A stretch of DNA of 36,363 bases from an uncultured Clostridium sp. (GCA_946402315.1 CAMIWC010000011.1:1-36363); one strand, 5' to 3'. Positions 25,396 through 32,526 are shown, counted from the first letter of the stretch. Numbers and translations are program-made. Notes: a model not told the origin generated them from the letters alone.

Positions 25396-26967
25396 TTATG
25401 CTTCACAATTTCTAAATAATGATGCTTTATCAGACCATTCTTTTGGTATAGTTATAGCTTTACCACTACTATTTTTATTACAAGCATAATTACTACTATG
25501 AGAATAATATCCCTCCATTTGAGTTAGGGCATAGTATTCATTTTTATATAACCAATCATAAGTATATTTAGCCATACCTACAGGAGTAGTACCTTCATAT
25601 ACATAGATACCATTATTAAATGTACCAATTATTAACATTACATGTGCATTATTAGATATTTGATCTCCCATTTGGGCTTTAGCATACATTTCAAAAGCAA
25701 CATCTTTACTCTTTAATTTAATACATTTCTTTCCATCATAAGAAGCACACACTTTTATTTGAGATGCTTTATTTGTACCTACATAAGACCCAGCAGTATT
25801 TTCCGCTTTAAATCCACCATTATGAATAGACCATCCTACAAAAGAAGCACAATCTAATCCACCATGATCTCCTTTACAAAAAGTTTTTAGTCCAACTTTA
25901 TTAGCTTCTGCTTGAGCACTTGAAGAAAGATTACCCATAGTAATAGGCTTTCCCCAATTAGGATTACTTCCAAAATAAACATTATATCTTTGACTAAAAC
26001 ATTGATGATTACTAATATATGGAATATTAATTCCGTGTTTATATAATAAATAATTAGGTCCAGCTATACCAGCAGTAACTACACCTTCTTTGGTAAATAA
26101 ACCAGCACTTTTAACTGAATTAAAAATAAATGAATCCATATTCTCTATACTATCTGTTTCACCAAATAAATATGAATCTAATTTAGTATATAAAGTATAT
26201 GCGTTTTGATTTCTAGATCTAGGTCCATCATTATATAAATCATCATATGTAATAGTTAAACTAGAAGGTGAACTAAGTCTACCTTGTGAATCTTTTACAT
26301 AAACCAAATATTGTCCTGGAATTTTTGCTATTTCTAAAGTAGTATTATTGATTAGAACCCATCTATCATCATTAATACTAGGTACATTAGAATTAGTTGC
26401 GAAATAATATCCTGCAATATCCGAATCACCTTTTCTTGCTTTAACGGTTACAAAAGCAGATTTATGATCAACTGATACTATAGATGGTGCTCCTTCTTCT
26501 TCTTCAATTTCTGGAGGATCTATATCGGGTGGTAATTCAGGTATCTCTACATCCAAATCTACTTCCTCAGGATCTGTTAATTCTACTTCACATTTAGATG
26601 AATTAGCAATACATTCAGAATATTCATTCCAGTTAGGACCAATTCTAATAATAGATAGTAGTAAAGACAACATTATTGGTAAAAAGAATATTGCTACGGC
26701 AGCTACTATTCTAATAGATGATGTTTTAATTAAATTATATAATTCACTCTCATCTTTATAAGAAACCATCTTAAAAATATCTATACCTATTTTCACTATT
26801 AATACAGCCGGAACAATAATTCTAATTAATTGAAGAGCTACACTTACTACATATAAGAAATGTAGTTTTAGTTTACCATTATTTTCTTCATCTTCAGCAA
26901 AAACTAACATAATAGGATATAAATATAAAAACAATGATAATAATAAATATTTTTTCTTTATTCTCAT
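25396..26967 (-). CDS. Membrane-anchored NlpC/P60-like hydrolase with Ig-like domain
   Basis: This 523-aa protein has an N-terminal signal-like helix (7-24), two more helices (about 45-66 and 86-108) and a YSEC segment. A Pro/Glu/Asp-rich linker (127-160) and an Ig- or fibronectin-like beta domain (about 160-242) follow. The C-terminal domain has C373 in GGLDCASFVGWS and H442 in NNAHVMLIIG, the Cys-His pair of NlpC/P60-type peptidoglycan amidases. Many cysteines in the outer part suggest disulfides. The start at 26967 is chosen because AGGTGA is five bases upstream; an in-frame GTG at 26976 lies within that Shine-Dalgarno. It is the first gene of an operon with the esterase-like protein. It probably cleaves peptidoglycan stems; self or foreign target is unknown. 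Confidence 0.85.
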   Translation of the reverse strand: MRIKKKYLLLSLFLYLYPIMLVFAEDEENNGKLKLHFLYVVSVALQLIRIIVPAVLIVKIGIDIFKMVSYKDESELYNLIKTSSIRIVAAVAIFFLPIMLSLLLSIIRIGPNWNEYSECIANSSKCEVELTDPEEVDLDVEIPELPPDIDPPEIEEEEGAPSIVSVDHKSAFVTVKARKGDSDIAGYYFATNSNVPSINDDRWVLINNTTLEIAKIPGQYLVYVKDSQGRLSSPSSLTITYDDLYNDGPRSRNQNAYTLYTKLDSYLFGETDSIENMDSFIFNSVKSAGLFTKEGVVTAGIAGPNYLLYKHGINIPYISNHQCFSQRYNVYFGSNPNWGKPITMGNLSSSAQAEANKVGLKTFCKGDHGGLDCASFVGWSIHNGGFKAENTAGSYVGTNKASQIKVCASYDGKKCIKLKSKDVAFEMYAKAQMGDQISNNAHVMLIIGTFNNGIYVYEGTTPVGMAKYTYDWLYKNEYYALTQMEGYYSHSSNYACNKNSSGKAITIPKEWSDKASLFRNCEA

Positions 26968-26983
26968 ATCATTCACCTATTCT

Positions 26984-26992
26984 ATTATAACA
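26984..26992 (-). promoter_or_regulatory. Extended -10 promoter for NlpC-like/esterase operon
   Basis: TGTTATAAT on the minus strand, 16 bases before the start codon and two bases past the upstream terminator. Confidence 0.65.
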
Positions 26993-26994
26993 AA

Positions 26995-27017
26995 TAAAAA
27001 AGGATTTAACATCCTTT
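26995..27017 (-). terminator. Terminator after the 19-codon ORF and rarA
   Basis: AAAGGAT-GTTAA-ATCCTTT on the minus strand followed by TTTTT. The upstream arm contains the last codons and the loop the TAA stop of the 19-codon ORF. Confidence 0.8.
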
Positions 27018-27065
27018 CATTGCGTCTATTCTTTGTATTCCTATTTTCTTTTCCTTTTCAGCCAT
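27006..27065 (-). CDS. Possible 19-aa small protein downstream of rarA
   Basis: ATG at 27065 has an excellent Shine-Dalgarno (GGGAGG, five bases upstream) and reads MAEKEKKIGIQRIDAMKGC before TAA. It begins 25 bases after the rarA stop and its stop sits in the loop of a strong terminator, so it is the last cistron of the rarA transcript. The peptide is basic with a charged N-terminus and a single C-terminal cysteine; it has no helix long enough to cross the membrane. No family is recognised. It could be a true microprotein or the left-over start of a lost gene. Confidence 0.5.
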   Translation of the reverse strand: MAEKEKKIGIQRIDAMKGC

Positions 27066-27090
27066 AAAAACCTCCCTAAGTCAAATACAA

Positions 27091-28410
27091 TTATTTATGT
27101 TCACTTTTCCACTTTTTTATAGCTTCTAATCTTTCTTTAAACTTTATTTCGTTACCTAATACTCCTGGATTATAGTATACTTTTCCTTTTAATGATGGTG
27201 GCATACATTCCATATTAGTTAACTTATCTTTAGTATCATGTGCATATTGATATCCTTTACCATAACCTAAATCTTTCATTAATTTAGTTTCACCATTTCT
27301 TATAACTAATGGTACTGGTTCAGATAACATATTTCTAGCATCATTAGCTGCCATATTATAAGCCATATAACAAGAATTAGATTTAGGTGCTAAAGACATA
27401 TATATAACAGCTTCTGCAAGATGTACATTACATTCAGGAACTCCTATAAAATGACATGCATGATATACATTAATTGCTACATTTAAAGCATTAGTATCTG
27501 CAAGTCCTATATCTTCTGAAGCAAAACGACATATTCTTCTTGCTAAATAGATTGGATCTTCTCCTGCTTCTAACATTCTAGATAACCAATATACAGCAGC
27601 ATCTGGATCACTATTACGCATAGACTTATGAAGTGCAGATATTATATTATAATGCTCTTCTCCATTTTTATCATATAATAAACTTTTTTTAGATATACAT
27701 TCTTCTATTATTTCTTTAGATATCTTAATAGTACCTTTTTTATCTATATCTCCATTTATAACAATCATATCTAAAGTAGTTAAAGCAGTTCTAGCATCTC
27801 CATTAGCAAATTCAGCTATAATATGAAGATCATCATCACTAATCTTTACTTTTTCTTTTCCAAAGCCTCTTTCATCAGTAATTGCTCTTTTAAGTAAATC
27901 AAAAATATCTTCAGTAGTAAGTTCTTTTAATACAAATACTCTACATCTAGATAATAAGGCATTATTTACTTCAAAAGAAGGATTCTCTGTAGTTGCACCA
28001 ATAAGTACAATAGATCCTTTTTCTACATAAGGAAGAAAAGCATCTTGTTGAGCTTTGTTAAAACGATGTATTTCATCTACAAAGACTATTGTCTTAATAC
28101 CAAGGCTTCTATTTTTATCAGCATCTTCCATTACTTTTTTAATATCTTTAATACCAGAAGTAACTGCTGAAAAAGTAATAAATTCTGATTGTGTTTGTGA
28201 AGCAATAATTCTTGCTAAAGTAGTTTTACCTACCCCAGGAGGACCCCAAAATATCATAGATGATACATTATCGCTTTCAATCATTCGTCTTAATAATTTA
28301 CCTTCTCCAATTAAATGTTTTTGTCCGACAAACTCTTCTAAATTTCTAGGACGCATACGATATGCTAAAGGTTCTTGTAGAGGCATTTCAAATAATGATG
28401 ATTGTTCCAT
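27091..28410 (-). CDS. rarA: Replication-associated recombination protein A (RarA/MgsA)
   Basis: This 439-aa AAA+ ATPase acts at stalled replication forks. It has the N-terminal LAYRMRPRNLEEFVGQKHL and Walker A WGPPGVGKTTLAR. Walker B is IVFVDEIHRFNKAQQDA and sensor 1 is IGATTENPSFEV. The lid region includes ALLSRCRVFVLK, and the C-terminal tetramerisation part has ARRICRFASEDIGLAD and PPSLKGKVYYNPG, characteristic of MgsA/RarA. AAGGAGGG precedes the ATG. It has its own perfect extended -10 and shares a transcript with the 19-codon ORF behind it. Length and motifs are intact. Confidence 0.96.
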   Translation of the reverse strand: MEQSSLFEMPLQEPLAYRMRPRNLEEFVGQKHLIGEGKLLRRMIESDNVSSMIFWGPPGVGKTTLARIIASQTQSEFITFSAVTSGIKDIKKVMEDADKNRSLGIKTIVFVDEIHRFNKAQQDAFLPYVEKGSIVLIGATTENPSFEVNNALLSRCRVFVLKELTTEDIFDLLKRAITDERGFGKEKVKISDDDLHIIAEFANGDARTALTTLDMIVINGDIDKKGTIKISKEIIEECISKKSLLYDKNGEEHYNIISALHKSMRNSDPDAAVYWLSRMLEAGEDPIYLARRICRFASEDIGLADTNALNVAINVYHACHFIGVPECNVHLAEAVIYMSLAPKSNSCYMAYNMAANDARNMLSEPVPLVIRNGETKLMKDLGYGKGYQYAHDTKDKLTNMECMPPSLKGKVYYNPGVLGNEIKFKERLEAIKKWKSEHK

Positions 28411-28432
28411 AATAACCCTCCTTAATACTTAT

Positions 28433-28441
28433 ATTATAGCA
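28433..28441 (-). promoter_or_regulatory. Extended -10 promoter for rarA
   Basis: TGCTATAAT on the minus strand, 22 bases before the start codon and two bases past the terminator T-tract of the upstream gene. Confidence 0.65.
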
Positions 28442-28442
28442 T

Positions 28443-28467
28443 AAAAAAACGGATTAATATCCGTTTT
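28443..28467 (-). terminator. Terminator after the PH-domain gene
   Basis: AAAACGGAT-ATTA-ATCCGTTTT on the minus strand (9 bp, 4-base loop) continuing into a T-run, eight bases past the stop codon. Confidence 0.85.
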
Positions 28468-28475
28468 AACTATTA

Positions 28476-29093
28476 TTATTCACCTTTATATTCTGTATTA
28501 TATCCATGATTTTCTTTAGGTCTCTTATCATTAGGATACATTATATCTGTATATATATCTTGTTGTAATTTTTTAATCATATTATATACACTAACATAAT
28601 TATCAATACTATCTATCCTAGCAGATGAAGTAACACCTTCAACTGATCTTTGACTAGAAGTTAGAATAATATCTCCAACATTAAATTTTTGATCAAAGAA
28701 ACCTCTATGTAATTCAACATGAGACATCTCAGCAAATGGTTTTTGAGTATAACTCTTATGTATTATTCCTGATGAAATATATACTGCTCTATCAGTAACA
28801 ATATAATAAGTATTCTTATGTCTTTTTGAAGCAAGTAATACTCCTCCTAAATATAACCATACAGGCATTAAATGTATAGCAAAAAATGGAATAATAAATA
28901 AAAGGAAACTTTTATCAGCACTTTGACTAAAAATAGATAATCCTATAAAACTAAAATCAAATAATGCCCAAATAATAGCAAATGGCATTAAAGGATTAAA
29001 AATACTTTCAAAAATATAGCATTTTCTACTAGGTCTACCTTCGTACATGATTCTTTCATCAGTACCAATTAAAGCTTTTAAATCTTCTTTCAT
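28476..29093 (-). CDS. Membrane protein with bacterial PH domain
   Basis: This 205-aa protein has two helices (about 31-52 and 63-88) followed by a bacterial pleckstrin-homology-like domain (about 92-175) with the typical YYIVTDRAVYISSGIIHKS strand pair and GDIILTS. Proteins of this type (YdbS/bPH2-like) sit in the cytoplasmic membrane with the PH-like fold inside the cell; their role is mostly unknown, with some links to envelope stress. The C-terminal 30 residues are polar and probably disordered. TTGGAGGCG precedes the ATG. It is monocistronic, between an extended -10 at 29112 and a strong terminator. Confidence 0.82.
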   Translation of the reverse strand: MKEDLKALIGTDERIMYEGRPSRKCYIFESIFNPLMPFAIIWALFDFSFIGLSIFSQSADKSFLLFIIPFFAIHLMPVWLYLGGVLLASKRHKNTYYIVTDRAVYISSGIIHKSYTQKPFAEMSHVELHRGFFDQKFNVGDIILTSSQRSVEGVTSSARIDSIDNYVSVYNMIKKLQQDIYTDIMYPNDKRPKENHGYNTEYKGE

Positions 29094-29111
29094 ATTATCG
29101 CCTCCAAGATA

Positions 29112-29120
29112 AATATATCA
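29112..29120 (-). promoter_or_regulatory. Extended -10 promoter for the PH-domain gene
   Basis: TGATATATT on the minus strand, 18 bases before the start codon, in an AT-rich gap with no obvious terminator for the Ada-like gene. Confidence 0.45.
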
Positions 29121-29164
29121 TATATATAATAATTTTATTTAATAACTATAAAATACTATGTAAA

Positions 29165-29422
29165 CTATAATGTTTTTTGCTTTGATTTCCACTTCTTATA
29201 TTTTTCAGGCATGCATACTGCACATGGTCTATATCCAGCTTCAATAGCTGTTTCTTCATCAATAAAGAATACTCTATTTACTACATATTTTCCTTTAGCA
29301 ATCCATCTTAAAGCAGAAGGACAATCTAACCTACCATATATCCTTAATCTTTTATTTCCACCAAAAGTTCCGGGAGTGGAACTCAAATATTCTTTATTAT
29401 TACCATCTCTTAGTTTATACAT
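29165..29422 (-). CDS. Ada-type zinc-binding domain protein
   Basis: This 85-aa protein resembles the N-terminal metal-binding domain of the Ada DNA-repair regulator. It has the segment RLRIYGRLDCPSALRWIAKG, the strand VVNRVFFIDEETAIEAGYRP, and the C67-x2-C70 pair in PCAVCMPEKYKKW. In Ada the zinc ligands are Cys38, Cys42, Cys69 and Cys72; aligned by the IYC/IYG segment, the methyl-accepting Cys38 is Gly30 here and C34 replaces Cys42. Methyl phosphotriester repair by that cysteine is therefore not expected. The start at 29422 (GAGGG just upstream, overlapping the phosphatase stop) is preferred to an in-frame TTG at 29449. A nucleic-acid-binding role is plausible but inferred. Confidence 0.72.
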   Translation of the reverse strand: MYKLRDGNNKEYLSSTPGTFGGNKRLRIYGRLDCPSALRWIAKGKYVVNRVFFIDEETAIEAGYRPCAVCMPEKYKKWKSKQKTL

Positions 29423-29429
29423 AAACCCT

Positions 29430-30050
29430 CTAGAATTTAATATTCTCAATATTAATTAAATTATTATTATCATCAAACTCTAATTTAAATGTTTCACAAT
29501 AATTCCATACTCCATTAAATATTTCTTTTTCATTAAAGGAATAATTTCCAGAATAATTTATATTCATCCAATTACTTAAAAGAAAAGCTGTAGCAGTAGC
29601 ATGTCCAACTACTATTATTCTTTTACCCTTATTATTATCTAATAATCTATTTATAAAATTTAGTAATCTTTCTTTTACTTCATTTCCACATTCACCAGTA
29701 CCAATTTTATAATTAAAGTCTTCAAATTGATGACGTTCAAAATCTTCTGGTAATTGATCCCAAGAATCTACTCCATGAATTCTTTCTCCTAATTGATCTG
29801 AAATATTTACTTTTAAATTATTTTTATAAGCAAAGTATTTAGCAGTAGACATAGCTCTAACATAATTACTAGACCATACTATATCTATATTACTAAATTC
29901 ATCATTTAAACTAATCTCTTCTGCATACTTTTCACCATATATAGATAAAGGGGTTTTTATATTCTTAAATAATAAAGATTCATTATCTTCTTCTATACCT
30001 CTATGATCTTTAAATGGTTCAGAATGTCTAATTAAATATATAGTAGTCAT
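29430..30050 (-). CDS. Histidine phosphatase superfamily protein
   Basis: This 206-aa protein is of the phosphoglycerate mutase-like histidine phosphatase superfamily. The nucleophile H9 is in TIYLIRHSE (RHG-like motif RHS). SSNYVRAMSTAKYFA holds the second arginine, a GERIHG segment carries the acidic residue, and the second histidine is in IIVVGHATATAFLL. It probably dephosphorylates a small metabolite; whether it is a cofactor-dependent mutase is unlikely, because the window already has a GpmI-type mutase. AAGGAG precedes the ATG. It is the first gene of a pair with the Ada-like protein, seven bases apart. Confidence 0.88.
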   Translation of the reverse strand: MTTIYLIRHSEPFKDHRGIEEDNESLLFKNIKTPLSIYGEKYAEEISLNDEFSNIDIVWSSNYVRAMSTAKYFAYKNNLKVNISDQLGERIHGVDSWDQLPEDFERHQFEDFNYKIGTGECGNEVKERLLNFINRLLDNNKGKRIIVVGHATATAFLLSNWMNINYSGNYSFNEKEIFNGVWNYCETFKLEFDDNNNLINIENIKF

Positions 30051-30072
30051 ATTATTCTCCTTATCTAATTAA

Positions 30073-30081
30073 ATTATATCA
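30073..30081 (-). promoter_or_regulatory. Extended -10 promoter for phosphatase-Ada-like pair
   Basis: TGATATAAT on the minus strand, perfect TGnTATAAT, 22 bases before the start codon and shortly after the upstream terminator. Confidence 0.65.
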
Positions 30082-30086
30082 TTATA

Positions 30087-30113
30087 TAAAAAAAAGAATC
30101 TATATAGATTCTT
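30087..30113 (-). terminator. Terminator after the small membrane protein gene
   Basis: A 20-base perfect palindrome (30094-30113, core ATCTATATAGAT) followed on the minus strand by eight T, two bases past the stop codon at 30116. Confidence 0.8.
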
Positions 30114-30115
30114 AA

Positions 30116-30421
30116 TTATAAATGAATAACAACTAATGTAATAGCAAAAGCTAAACATCCTAAAGCAAGTGCTGCTGAAAGAGCCATTAGAACTGCATTT
30201 TTTTCTTTATAATATTTCTTAGCTAATAACAATGCACCAATAATAGTAAACGCAAACCCTATAAGGACTATTATTCTTTCTAATAGTCCACCTTCAGAGT
30301 AATTATTAATGAATGTTAATAACATACCAAGAAGTAAACAAGTAGTAGCTAAATCATCATTTTTAACAACGTTTTTCTTCTTTATATTCTTTTTAATCGT
30401 TTTCTTAGTTTTTTTAGCCAT
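30116..30421 (-). CDS. Small membrane protein with basic N-terminus
   Basis: This 101-aa protein has a very lysine-rich cytosolic N-terminus (MAKKTKKTIKKNIKKKN) and three hydrophobic segments (about 24-41, 48-67 and 74-99). No family is recognised. The start at 30421 is chosen because GGAGG lies five bases before it; an ATG at 30433 overlaps that Shine-Dalgarno. The leader is unusual for this window: about 90 bases with a hairpin-forming stretch, where most leaders are 15-30 bases. The basic tail may bind nucleic acid or acidic lipids, but this is only a composition-based guess. Confidence 0.72.
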   Translation of the reverse strand: MAKKTKKTIKKNIKKKNVVKNDDLATTCLLLGMLLTFINNYSEGGLLERIIVLIGFAFTIIGALLLAKKYYKEKNAVLMALSAALALGCLAFAITLVVIHL

Positions 30422-30460
30422 TTTAGCCTCCATTATATTATTCTTTTTTACTATATTTTA

Positions 30461-30506
30461 AATATTACTTCTATGAATTATTTAATGTATTAAATGAAGT
30501 ATTTCT
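30461..30506 (-). promoter_or_regulatory. Structured leader of the small membrane protein gene
   Basis: Inside the 5' leader an inner inverted repeat (ATTTAAT-GT-ATTAAAT, 30480-30495) is framed by TACTTC (30466-30471) and GAAGTA (30496-30501). It could fold into a long hairpin in the transcript. No riboswitch class is recognised. Confidence 0.3.
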
Positions 30507-30512
30507 ATTTTA

Positions 30513-30521
30513 ATCATAACA
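30513..30521 (-). promoter_or_regulatory. Promoter for the small membrane protein gene
   Basis: TGTTATGAT extended -10 on the minus strand, with TTGTAT as a fair -35 sixteen bases upstream of TATGAT. It gives a leader of about 85 bases. Confidence 0.5.
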
Positions 30522-30553
30522 TGAGAATCCCTACATACAACAAAAAATAATTA

Positions 30554-30858
30554 TTAATTTGTAAATAAAAAATTAAAGAATTCAAACATAATAGTAAAAA
30601 CAAAAATACCCATTAAAGAAAATGTTAATATTTCAGATATTTTATATAATTTCTTATTATCATAAACCTTTGCTCCTGCACCAATCATTCCTAAAACAAA
30701 GAATATTATGAATGGTATAACATACATCTTAGCAGTTGTTCCTCGTACATTAATAAATACATATAATAGTATTCCAAACATAGGCAATCCAGATAATAGT
30801 ATTAAAACCATCATTTTTCTTTTAACACTTTTATCAATATTATTATTTGTGTTATCCA
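30554..30858 (-). CDS. Small three-helix membrane protein
   Basis: This 101-aa protein has a short polar N-terminus (MDNTNNNIDKSVKRK) and three predicted helices (about 16-36, 43-63 and 76-98). It has no recognised family or conserved catalytic residue. The start at 30858 is chosen because AGGAG is seven bases upstream; an extra 11 in-frame codons lie before it but include the Shine-Dalgarno. A TATAAT lies about 13 bases upstream of the AGGAG without a TG extension or clear -35, so whether it has its own promoter or depends on the flavodoxin-like gene is unclear. No hairpin terminator is evident after it. Confidence 0.65.
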
Positions 30859-30903
30859 TATTAATACTCCTATTACTTATTATAGAGAACAAATTGCTTT
30901 ATA

Positions 30904-31452
30904 TTAATTATTAATTCGATTTTTTATATTTTCAACAATCTCTCGCAATTGTTCTTTTGAATAAACTAAATCAATATCATCCTTATCAAAGATATCTCCA
31001 CTAGAGAAATAATGCAAAAACTCAAAATCAAAATATAAGAATTCTGATATACTTTGAAAATATTGATCTATTTTGTCTGCTACTTCCTGTTGTTCTGATT
31101 CGCTCATTTGACCAACAACTAAAAGAAATAATTTTTTACCTTTTAATTTTTCACTAGCACAATACGGATTGAATCTATCAATTACATTTTTTAAGATTCC
31201 TGTAATAAAATTCATATAAACCGGTGACATAATTATTATTTTGTCACATTTTTCAATTAGATCATAAATTTTATACATATCATCGTTCAATACACATTTA
31301 TTTGATTCATTACTTTGGCAAGCATTACATCCTAAACAATTTTTAATATTTAATTCAGCTAATGATATTAAAATATCATCTTTTTCTTTTATCTCTTTTA
31401 AAAAATTGTAAGAGTTATGCTTTCTGTTACTTCCACTAATATATAAATTCAT
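30904..31452 (-). CDS. Flavodoxin-like NAD(P)H-dependent FMN reductase family protein
   Basis: This 182-aa flavodoxin-fold protein has ISGSNRKHNSYNFL as the flavin-phosphate loop at the N-terminus. The pair of CxxC-type cysteines in CLGCNACQSNESNKC is common in iron-sulfur flavoprotein/NADPH-dependent reductase relatives. The SPVYMNFITGILKNVIDRF segment is the typical dimer and flavin-stacking loop. It probably reduces quinones, azo compounds or another small acceptor using FMN; the substrate is unknown. AGGAGAAA precedes the ATG. Its promoter is not clear; a 13-base palindrome lies 65 bases upstream of the start. Confidence 0.85.
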   Translation of the reverse strand: MNLYISGSNRKHNSYNFLKEIKEKDDILISLAELNIKNCLGCNACQSNESNKCVLNDDMYKIYDLIEKCDKIIIMSPVYMNFITGILKNVIDRFNPYCASEKLKGKKLFLLVVGQMSESEQQEVADKIDQYFQSISEFLYFDFEFLHYFSSGDIFDKDDIDLVYSKEQLREIVENIKNRINN

Positions 31453-31516
31453 ATTTTTCTCCTATTTATAATTTAATAATTCTTTAAACTCTGAATAATT
31501 AGATTATCCTGTTTTT

Positions 31517-31529
31517 ATTACAATGTAAT
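31517..31529. promoter_or_regulatory. Palindrome, possible operator
   Basis: ATTACA-A-TGTAAT is a perfect 13-base palindrome between the SDR stop and the flavodoxin-like gene. It is not followed by a T-run, so it is not a good terminator; an operator for the reductase gene is possible. Confidence 0.3.
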
Positions 31530-31532
31530 TAT

Positions 31533-32267
31533 TTAATATCCACCGTCAACTTTAATTACTTCATCATTAATAAAGTCTGCATCTTCACTAGCTAAAAAGC
31601 AAACTACTCTTCCTATTTCACTAGGTTCAGCAAATCTCTTTTTATATATTTTTGAAGTTTCTTCTTCAATTAAATCTTCTGGTAATAATTTATTCATTTC
31701 AGTATTAACCCAACCAGGAGCTACACAATTAACATTTATATATGGTGCAAATTGAATAGCTAAATTATGAGTTAAATTAATTACCCCTGCTTTAGAGGCA
31801 TCATAGTCAATACTTGTTGGGAAAAATGAATTAATTCCATTAGTACTCGATATATTAATTATTCTTCCTTCTTGTTGATTCATCATTACTTCTCCAACAT
31901 ATTTACTAACCAAAAATGTTCCAATTAAGTTAGTTGATAAAGTTTGTTTCCAATCTTCAACTGTACGATCTTCAAATTCTTTATCAATAGCTATTCCTGC
32001 ATTATTTACCAATACATCGATATGTTTAAATTCATCAATTATTCTTTTAACCATATCTTTTACATCATTTTCATTTGATACATCAGCTTTTGCAACTATT
32101 GCTTTAATGTGATAATTAGTTTCTAATTCTTCTTTTAAGGCTTCTGCTTCTCTATCACTATTTTTATAATTAATTACAACGTTATAACCTTTTTTCGCAA
32201 ATTCAATTATTGTTGCTTTTCCAATTCCTCTAGAACTTCCTGTTACTAAAACCACTTTATTGTCCAT
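31533..32267 (-). CDS. Short-chain dehydrogenase/reductase (FabG-like)
   Basis: This 244-aa classical SDR has the cofactor motif TGSSRGIG (about 10-16) and VLVNNAG. The catalytic set is S140 in IINISS with Y155 and K159 in YDASKAG. The PGWVNTEM segment and a C-terminal VDGGY are typical of FabG-like 3-oxoacyl-ACP reductases. It is far from any fatty-acid synthesis genes, so a secondary-metabolite or sugar-alcohol substrate is equally possible. The start at 32267 is chosen because AGAGGTG is six bases upstream; an in-frame GTG at 32276 lies in that Shine-Dalgarno. It sits next to the flavodoxin-like reductase, 80 bases apart. Confidence 0.88.
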   Translation of the reverse strand: MDNKVVLVTGSSRGIGKATIIEFAKKGYNVVINYKNSDREAEALKEELETNYHIKAIVAKADVSNENDVKDMVKRIIDEFKHIDVLVNNAGIAIDKEFEDRTVEDWKQTLSTNLIGTFLVSKYVGEVMMNQQEGRIINISSTNGINSFFPTSIDYDASKAGVINLTHNLAIQFAPYINVNCVAPGWVNTEMNKLLPEDLIEEETSKIYKKRFAEPSEIGRVVCFLASEDADFINDEVIKVDGGY

Positions 32268-32285
32268 TATATTCACCTCTATTCA

Positions 32286-32294
32286 ATTATATCA
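32286..32294 (-). promoter_or_regulatory. Extended -10 promoter for the SDR gene
   Basis: TGATATAAT on the minus strand, perfect TGnTATAAT, 18 bases before the start codon. Confidence 0.6.
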
Positions 32295-32331
32295 TACAAA
32301 CCATAGTTTCTCTCGGTTTATACATCTTGTT

Positions 32332-32465
32332 TTATTTAATATTCTTATGCCAACAACCTATTGTATCTTCTGTAACAAAACCACCACTTACTCTTGATGG
32401 TTTTGAAATTATTTTTCCAAGATTTAATTCATTTGTTATTTTATAAAAAACTCATCTATATTCAT
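32332..32465 (-). pseudogene. Decayed fragment of an aminoglycoside phosphotransferase-like gene
   Basis: This is the main content of the 250-base gap 32277-32526. ATG at 32465 with GGTGAC upstream reads MNIDEFFIK then a stop. Adding one A to the AAAA run restores NELNLGKIISKPSRVSGGF, which resembles the N-terminus of phosphotransferases of the APH family in Firmicutes. After GGF the frame reads VTEDTIGCWHKNIK and stops. The glycine-rich loop, catalytic HGD and metal-binding residues are all gone, so it cannot be active. A frameshift plus a large internal deletion is inferred. Promoter and Shine-Dalgarno are intact. Confidence 0.55.
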
Positions 32466-32480
32466 ATTGTCACCAATTAA

Positions 32481-32489
32481 ATTATAACA
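32481..32489 (-). promoter_or_regulatory. Extended -10 promoter for the decayed phosphotransferase gene
   Basis: TGTTATAAT on the minus strand, perfect TGnTATAAT, still present 16 bases before a now useless start codon. It is part of the 40-bp direct repeat. Confidence 0.55.
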
Positions 32490-32494
32490 TAATT

Positions 32495-32515
32495 AAAGCC
32501 CAATTAATGGGCTTT
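32495..32515 (-). terminator. Terminator-like hairpin after the 282-aa gene
   Basis: AAAGCCCA-TTAAT-TGGGCTTT, an 8-bp stem. Only TTTAATTAT follows, so this copy has lost much of the T-run that the matching hairpin at 33404-33428 keeps. Confidence 0.55.
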
Positions 32516-32526
32516 ATTATACATGA

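Larger units (their letters stand above)
32481..32520. repeat. 40-bp direct repeat, copy 1
   Basis: It matches 33394-33433 at 37 of 40 positions. On the minus strand it contains the terminator of the 282-aa gene followed by the -10 of the decayed phosphotransferase gene. Confidence 0.9.

Noticed and set aside
28055-28444. Open frame on the plus strand opposite rarA, 129 codons
   Set aside because: It is the antisense shadow of a well-conserved AAA+ gene with no ribosome site.
31517-31529. Palindrome as terminator of the SDR gene
   Set aside because: On the minus strand it is followed by TAAAAACAGG, with no T-run, so it is listed only as a possible operator.
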